64,000 nucleotides of DNA from Cichorium intybus (Eukaryota > Streptophyta > Magnoliopsida > Asterales > Asteraceae). Shown piece after piece: positions 58,426 to 64,000 of the stretch. The notes under the pieces were generated by a model. It searched no databases. It saw only the letters and a program-made list of their open reading frames with translations, and was not told where the DNA came from. Position 1 is the stretch's first letter. Each line of letters opens with the position of its first letter. The stretch spans positions 51,331,508-51,395,507 of the forward strand of contig CM042012.1 in the NCBI GenBank assembly GCA_023525715.1. The letters are read 5' to 3'. The position numbers and the translations under genes were made by a program.

Positions 58426-60260
58426 TGTAAGACACATTTCTTTTTGAGATGCTTATTAATGTAAGTAGAGTTATTACATTATAGTTGGTATGGTTCTATC
58501 TATGAGTTTCTTAGAATAGGGGTGTGTAACACCACGTTATTATTGGTAAGTAATTTTATCTTAATCGTGATGTGATTTTGATATAAAATAATGTTATAGG
58601 TGTTGGGTTAGTTCGTATACCTTTAAGATAGAGTTTTCATGCGAAAAACGCTAAAACGAGTAACCCGGGTTGTGTGAATTAAACTGGGTCGAGATGAGAG
58701 ACTTAAAACAACTTTGGAAATCATTTGGACAGAACCCGGGTCGTGTTGGCCAACCCAGGTTGGGTTTTCAGTCGGGGAATTTGGGCTTTAGCGTCACACG
58801 GGTCGAGTCCATCAGCACGGGTTGTGCTGCACCGGAACCAGGGTCGGGTTTTGGAACCCGGGTCGGGTTACGCGCAGACCCATTTCATTAAATCGCGATT
58901 TTAGCCATTTCGGGAAAGGATCTCTCGACTCAAACACTTCCTAAACCCTAGAAAACATTCCCTCTTCGTATTAGGACCAAATCGGAAGGCTAGAACATGG
59001 AGGATTGAAGTAATTTTCGATATCTCGCTTATTGAAGGTAAGGTTTACGGTTCTAGCGCTTTTGAACGGTTGATTTGGTCATTTTGGGTTGATTTCGAGG
59101 ATTTGTGAAGTACTACCTGTGATTAGATGAAAATTGAGTAAATAACACTTGTTTGGATGTGTTGAAACGCTTCTAATCCCGAGTCTTAACTACTGTGATC
59201 AAGTTTCAAACTTGAATGGTTGAAAAACAACATATTCACCTTTTGTTGGTATGAATATGGTTATGTAGGTGCTGGAAATCGTTGAAGGATCGTTTTATCT
59301 TCTAAGGTGTTAGCTTGGATCGTATAGAACTTCAAACCAAGTGAGTACTCTTATGTACTTGAGTAGAAATCTATCTTGTGGTAAACTGAATTTATATGTT
59401 AGGGTGTTATTGTGATAATCCAATTATAGAGTGAATTGTTATATGTGAATAACAACAACCGAGTTGAGTATACATATTGATCGTATGAACTGAGTAGATG
59501 TTAGAGTAGTCACATTAACGAGTTTTGAGTTAAGTTATATAGCCATGAGGGCTATTGAGCTGAATTAGAGTTTGGAGTGGAATAGAGATTGGAGTGGAAT
59601 GAGTTTATGTGTGTTATTTTACTTTTGGTGTGTATAATGAGATGTTTTGCAGGTTAATAAATTGTATATATGATGAGATGTGTTACAGGTTAGTAATTAC
59701 CTATCGACTCTTTTAATTGAACTATCTTGTGGTTGAGTTGTTTATTGCAGAAAGAGATAAGTTATATGAGTTTCATAAAGTGTTAATATTGTTTTGGTAT
59801 GAATGGCTGAGTATGTTAAATCACATTGCAGGACAGAGATAGTCCATTCAAAATGAATTTAGTCACATCGAACGAATGAGAAAGTTTATTGAGAATGAGT
59901 TCAAAGAGACATTGGGCATTGACAATCGATTAATAATGATTACTCACTGAGCTCTTGTAGCTCATAGTTTTGTTTGTATTTGTGTGTAGGTTTTGATAGC
60001 AGAAATCGTGGAAAGCGGATCAAAGAACGGTAGCAAGAGTTGGACCTGGACCTATTTGGATTTTACTTTGACATTTATTTTGATTGAACCCGATTTTGGA
60101 CACTAGTAATTACTATGTTGTAAATAGTTTCTTACTTAGTCCACAGTTTTTGTTGTACTGCTTGTATAACTTGTTACTCACTTTTGAGTAACACCGAGTA
60201 TTTTGTGATTGATTTATAAACTCTATGGTGTATCTTAAGATTGAGAAACCGGGTGTTACA
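58426..60260 (+). mobile_element. Solo gypsy LTR inside Athila, TSD CTGAA
   Basis: 1835 bp, TGTAAGACAC to GGGTGTTACA, flanked by a perfect TSD CTGAA (58421-58425 and 60261-60265). Athila coding sequence continues across it. It carries repeated ACCCGGGT-type motifs at 58660-58875 and an ACTCACTGAGCTCTTG...GTAGGTTTTG block near the 3' end, like the LTR at 38237. No internal region is present. Confidence 0.9.
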
Positions 60261-60265
60261 CTGAA

Positions 60266-61481
60266 CATCACGATTGGATAACTCAACATATTTATTCGTC
60301 CGTGGTTCAGTTGTATTCAGAAGATTCACTGATGAGGTTTTTCTTGGGTAACGAATGGCTTTACAAGTATTAAAATTAACAATTTCCCCATCAAACTCCA
60401 TAGAAAGAGTGCCAGCGTAAACATCGATTTTCGTTCTCGCGGTCTTCATGAACGGTCTACCTAGGATTATGGAATTTTGGTTCGCAGTGCTGTCATCTCC
60501 CATATCAAGCACATAAAAATCAGCTGGGAAAAGGAGTTGATCGACTTGTACCAAAACATCCTCTAGAACTCCTTTTGGGTGGACTCTTGATCGATCTGCC
60601 AGTTGAATAATGACGCTGGACTCTTTCAAGGTTTCTACTTTTAATGATTTGAAAGTTGAGTATGGTAGAACATTTATAGAGGCACCGAGGTCTAGCATAG
60701 CACTTGGAAAAGAAAGGTCTCCCAACTTGCAAGGAACCGTAAAAACACCTGGATCCTTGCACTTTTCAGGAAAACGCTTTTGCAAGATAGCAGAGACGTT
60801 TTCACCAGCTTTCATGAAATAATTCCCTTCTAACTTTTTATTAGAAGTGCAACGTTCCTTCAGGAATTTTGCATACTTAGGGACGTGCTTTATGGCGTCA
60901 AGAAGTGGAATGTTTACCTCAGTTTTTCTAAACGTCTCCATGATTTCTTCGTCTTCTCTCTCGTACTTTATCAACCTTGAAGGGAATGGAGCACGGGCTA
61001 TCAATTCCTCTCTGGTTGGTTCTTGCTTTGGTTTCTTTATGCTTTCTTTTTCCACTTCATCTTTCTTTTCAATCTTCAGTTCCTTTTCTTCGGGCATCTG
61101 TGGCCCTTCATACTCTATCTCATTGCTCAAGGTGATAGCGCACACGGTGTGCCTTGGAATTTTCTCCGTTTGGGCTGGGAGTTTTCCTTGAGCTTCCAAC
61201 TTGCTCACCGAGTTGGCAAGTTGGGCTAGTTGTTGCTCTAAGTTCTTTATGCTGGCTTTTGTTTCGTTTTGAAAAACTTGAGTGCTCATGGCAAGGCTTT
61301 TCACTATATCTTCTAGCGACATACCAGGTGAACTTGGTTGTTGAGGTGGAACTTGTGGCTGACGAGGTTGAAAATGTGGAGATTGATGAGGTTGTCTCAT
61401 TTGATATTCTTGTGGAGGCCTTTGCTGATAAATTGCAGGTGGACTTTGATTCCAGTTTTGATGATATGTCCATGCAACTTA
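60266..61481 (-). pseudogene. Athila Gag C-terminus and protease
   Basis: Minus-strand frame from about 61478 down. A Gln/Pro-rich linker (MRQPHQSPHFQPRQPQVPPQQ) and a coiled-coil-like segment (ASIKNLEQQLAQLANSVSKLEAQGKLPAQ) come first. A Lys/Glu-rich stretch, PFPSRLIKYE and IPLLDAIKHVPKYAKFLKE follow. The protease domain has the catalytic LDLGASINVLPYS and the IILGRPFM strand. A TAA at 61479-61481 separates it from the zinc finger upstream in the same frame. The solo LTR cuts it after VELSNRDVQ. Confidence 0.88.
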
Positions 61482-62551
61482 TGCATCTCCAGTATCTTCT
61501 TGTAATAAAGGGCACATATCAGTAGGGTGACCAACTTGCAAACATACCCCACAAGGTTGGACTGGTGGTTGTGCATTTCTTTCTTGCGTGAGAAGTAAAA
61601 CTGCTTTTGTTAGCTCGTATATTTTTTTTCGATTTGAGGCGTATTTACTTCTTTTTCCCGTCGTGGCATGTCCATATTCCATTCTTTTTCTTGGATTGTA
61701 TGCTTTGAGTCTTCTGCCATTGTGTTGATTAATTCTCGAATCTGAGTCGGGGTTTTATCAGTAATCGATCCTCCACTTGAAGCATTCAATAATCGACGAT
61801 CCCATGATGATAACCCTTCACAAAAATATTGAAGTAGTTGATGATCGGTGATACCATGCTTGGGGCATCGAGCGTACAGCCTTTTGAATCGTTCCCAATA
61901 GCTGTGTAGTGCTTCCCTCTTTTGTTGTCTGATACCGATAATCTCCCTGCGAAGGGCAGAGGCTTTCCTTTCGGGGAAGTACTTGTCTAGAAACATGAGG
62001 GATAGCTCATTCCACATGGTGACAGATCCAGGTGGCAAGTAATAGAGCCAGTCTCTAGCGGAGTCTTGAACAGCGAAGGGGAATGCCCTTAGCTTGATCT
62101 TGTCTTCGGTGACGTCATGTGGCTTCATGCCGGTGCACACCACATGAAATTCTTTTAAGAACTTGTGAGGGTCTTCGTTTTCGACCCCTCTAAATGTTAG
62201 CAGAAGATGAATTAGCCCAGACTTGAGCTCGAAGTTGATCATAGCAGGGTAGGTGATGCATAGGGGTTATTGGATAACATCTTGTGTTGCCCATTGACGG
62301 AGGGTTTGTTCGGGTAGTGCCATGATGATAGGTGGGTTGATGGGTATTGGAGATGGTGGTGACGAGGTTTCTGAGTAGGTTCCGGTAGATGTAGCTTGGG
62401 TTGATTGATTTTCTAAGGTGGAAGGTGGTGCAGAAGTTTGGGAAGCGGTTTGCTTCTTGCGAAGTGTAGTTTGCTTCCTTAGGCTTCTAGCAGTCTTTTC
62501 AATCCCTTTGTCGAGGGCAATTGGTGTACCTGTACGAAGAGATCTTGGCAT
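61479..62551 (-). pseudogene. Athila Gag N-terminus and core
   Basis: Starts MPRSLRTGTPIALDKG at 62551. The frame hits TAA at 62267-62269, then resumes as PLCITYPAMINFELKSGLIHLLLTFRG and the Gag core PHKFLKEFHVVC, MWNELSLMFLDKYFPERKAS and EALHSYWERFKRLYARCPKHG (62242-61610). A T8 homopolymer at about 61620-61627 marks a frameshift. The next frame gives the zinc motif CGVCLQVGHPTDMCP (about 61510-61555). Two stops and one frameshift make it non-functional. Confidence 0.9.
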
Positions 62552-62570
62552 AAACGTTAGTATTTCCGTG

Positions 62571-62588
62571 TCCCCGGCAATGGCGCCA
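62571..62588 (-). other. Athila primer-binding site, tRNA-Asp type
   Basis: Minus strand TGGCGCCATTGCCGGGGA, three bases from the 5' LTR. It matches the 3' end of plant Asp tRNA apart from one base, as in Arabidopsis Athila. Confidence 0.9.
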
Positions 62589-62591
62589 ATT

Positions 62592-63943
62592 TGTTAAGGG
62601 TGTCAATCCCTAACAAATAAGGTCGGAAATGAATCCGACCAATCACTGCTATTCAGCACTGGATTAGAGTACAGGGCAAGCACGGTCGAACCACAAGGAC
62701 ACGGGATATAAAATTTATGCCTACTTAGTATAAAATACTAAGTATGATGTAATGGGGGGTTTTTGTTGTGAAAATAATAATAAAGAAAGAAAGCATACAA
62801 GTAATTAAGAGAAAAACAATAATTAAAGGCCTAGTCCCGAGTCTTCGATGTTCATCGTAATAGAATGAATCTGACTGATGTGCTTTAGAATATAATTCTA
62901 AGTTGGCTTTTGAAAATCATAAAATATAATCTTTATGATAATAACTTGCTAAAATGTTTAGATAAAGGTCCGCTTATTACCTAAACCTAGTTCCATTTTA
63001 CCCGACCTAAGGTCCGCTTATAGGCCGAATGCAGAAACCGCATAAGGTGTGCAAGTACCAATCAATGTCCAATTCTTCTCGTCCGCTAGGAAGTGCGTGG
63101 ACATATGACCAAATTCTAAACAAGGAATTGGGCGCTTGTTTTTGTTACCAAACATCGACTGTGCTAAACGATTAAGTGCCTCACACAGTCAATTAACAGT
63201 GCGTGAAAAAGATATATTTAGGGTGATCAGTCATAAACAAATCAAATTCAAGACTAAAATTAATACAAGAAATTGATCATTAGAATTATTCAAAAGCATT
63301 CATCAAGCCGAATGTTTCAAACTACATAATGAACATGTTCGAACTCGGAACTAGAGTACAGTTTCTAGCAAGATATGGCTAGAATTGAATCAAAATACAG
63401 AAATGTAAATCAAACGTTGCTTACAATCAAATAAATGTAAACCGAATCTTGAAAGACGTGATTCGGCCATCAAAACCTTCAAAAAACTGCCTCAGAATGG
63501 CTCGGAATCGTGGGTGAGAAATGTAGGAACGGAACTCCTCTCTAGCTGGAAATGAGCTGCTATTTATAAGCCTCGGGACAATTAGCGGCGCTATCTTTAG
63601 AGATAGCGTCGCTAATTTTGAATTTCCGGAAGAATTGGTATTGGTCAATAACAAATTCCAGATTTTTCGCGATTTCAGCAGATAGCGCCGCTATCTTTAA
63701 AAATAGAGGCGCTATCTCAGATAGAGGCGCTATCTAGAGATAGAGGCGCTATCTCCATTTACCAGCATTTTCATTTTTGGCCCCTATTTGTTCCAACTTT
63801 TGACAGTTTTCGCCCAAATGTCCAAAACTCCTGTAAAAAGTAATTTTCCAAGTGTAGTGAGTATTTAGCCCTTTTTAACCTAATTTTATCCATAAAAACA
63901 CTATGATAACGCTCGAAATATGTGCAAAATTAACGCGTTATCA
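62592..63943 (-). repeat. 5' LTR of the Athila-like element
   Basis: 1352 bp. It matches 55081-56457 with scattered substitutions, a shorter G run near 62755 and one fewer 19-bp unit. Confidence 0.95.
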
Positions 63944-64000
63944 ATAAGCCTTAGAGATAAACATTATTTGAATTCAAACGAGATAAACCTTTTATCTTTA
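63944..64000 (-). repeat. LTR of the second family member, continuation
   Basis: Begins with the second ATAAG copy and continues the interrupted LTR to the window end. Confidence 0.7.

Larger units (their letters stand above)
55081..63943 (-). mobile_element. Athila-like Ty3/gypsy element, TSD ATAAG
   Basis: LTRs at 55081-56457 and 62592-63943, perfect TSD ATAAG (55076-55080 and 63944-63948). The minus-strand primer-binding site TGGCGCCATTGCCGGGGA (plus 62571-62588) is of the tRNA-Asp type used by Athila. The polypurine tract AAGTGTGGGGTGTTA adjoins the left LTR. Gag and protease remain with stops and a frameshift. Reverse transcriptase, RNase H and integrase are deleted, leaving a short post-protease tail. 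A solo gypsy LTR (58426-60260) interrupts it. Confidence 0.95.
54625..64000 (-). mobile_element. Second member of the LARD-like copia family, 5' end only
   Basis: On the minus strand an LTR ending AACCTTTCA is followed by one G and TGGTATCAGAGC (plus 54753-54764), exactly as in the element at 13356. LTR blocks shared with that family include AAACTAAAGGTTAGT, TTGGCCTT, ATGTTCAAA, AAAACATAGATC and AGGTTGCATG. The leader remnant 54625-54752 shares TTTTGGTTGTTTT and the GGGTTTATAGAAAC-type start. It is cut off at about 54625. The LTR is interrupted at 55080 by the Athila element and resumes at 63949, running past the window edge. Confidence 0.8.

Noticed and set aside
58426..60260. Starting the solo LTR at the internal TGTAACACCACG near 58527
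   Set aside because: The flanking bases there do not match the right side. Starting at 58426 gives a perfect CTGAA TSD and restores the Athila reading order.

Overview
The window is nuclear DNA of a flowering plant, most likely a eudicot. Plant-type Ty1/copia, Ty3/gypsy (Tekay-like and Athila-like), SINE, LINE, MULE, hAT and Tourist-like sequences are stacked in AT-rich DNA. The polypurine tracts, primer-binding sites and 5-bp target-site duplications (TSDs) are of plant LTR-retrotransposon type. The gypsy Pol has an Asteraceae-like look, but I do not assign a family. I found no intact host gene, no tRNA or rRNA gene, no organellar insert and no CRISPR array. The longest open frames all belong to transposable elements.

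Layout. 1-7.7 kb: AT-rich DNA with a terminal-inverted-repeat element wedged between two (AT)n tracts (652-1524), a dispersed duplication (1711-2750 and 4432-5690) split in its second copy by a tRNA-derived SINE (4457-4606), and a hAT-like non-autonomous element. 7.7-13.4 kb: a decayed copia (7695-10089), then a short GC-richer host segment carrying a minus-strand, internally deleted copia (10502-12935, TSD AGATG). 13.4-31.9 kb: a copia-derived element of about 7.5 kb (13356-31893, TSD CCCAT) whose two LTRs differ by about 8 bases but whose coding region is wrecked. Its 3' LTR is split by a full-length 11-kb Tekay-like gypsy (20575-31626, TSD ATTAT). 33.0-34.6 kb: a solo gypsy LTR (TSD CTAAA). 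35.5-40.0 kb: the 3' half of a decayed gypsy with its LTR. 42.1-44.4 kb: a short gag-only copia with an intact 266-codon Gag (TSD TTTGC). 45-53 kb: MITEs, LTR scraps, a 5'-truncated LINE and a MULE with a perfect 9-bp TSD (51536-53016). 53.1-64 kb: a copia LTR scrap, then the 5' end of a second, minus-strand member of the 13356 family, split by an Athila-like element (55081-63943, TSD ATAAG) that itself holds a solo gypsy LTR (58426-60260, TSD CTGAA).

The most interesting object is the element at 13356-31893. Its RNA-coding strand carries four compound stem-loops that share a 22-nt loop (GAGCGYGTGTGG...CGGCA). The stems have different sequences but stay paired, as expected for a selected RNA structure. 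A second hairpin pair shares the loop core CGGCATCCC. Young LTRs around a long-dead coding region imply that the RNA was copied and inserted by another element's proteins. The hairpins are candidates for the RNA features that allow this.

A second theme is that several otherwise different LTRs (33027-34623, 38237-40049 and the Athila LTRs) carry arrays of the near-palindrome TAGCGnCGCTA, often arranged as large hairpins.
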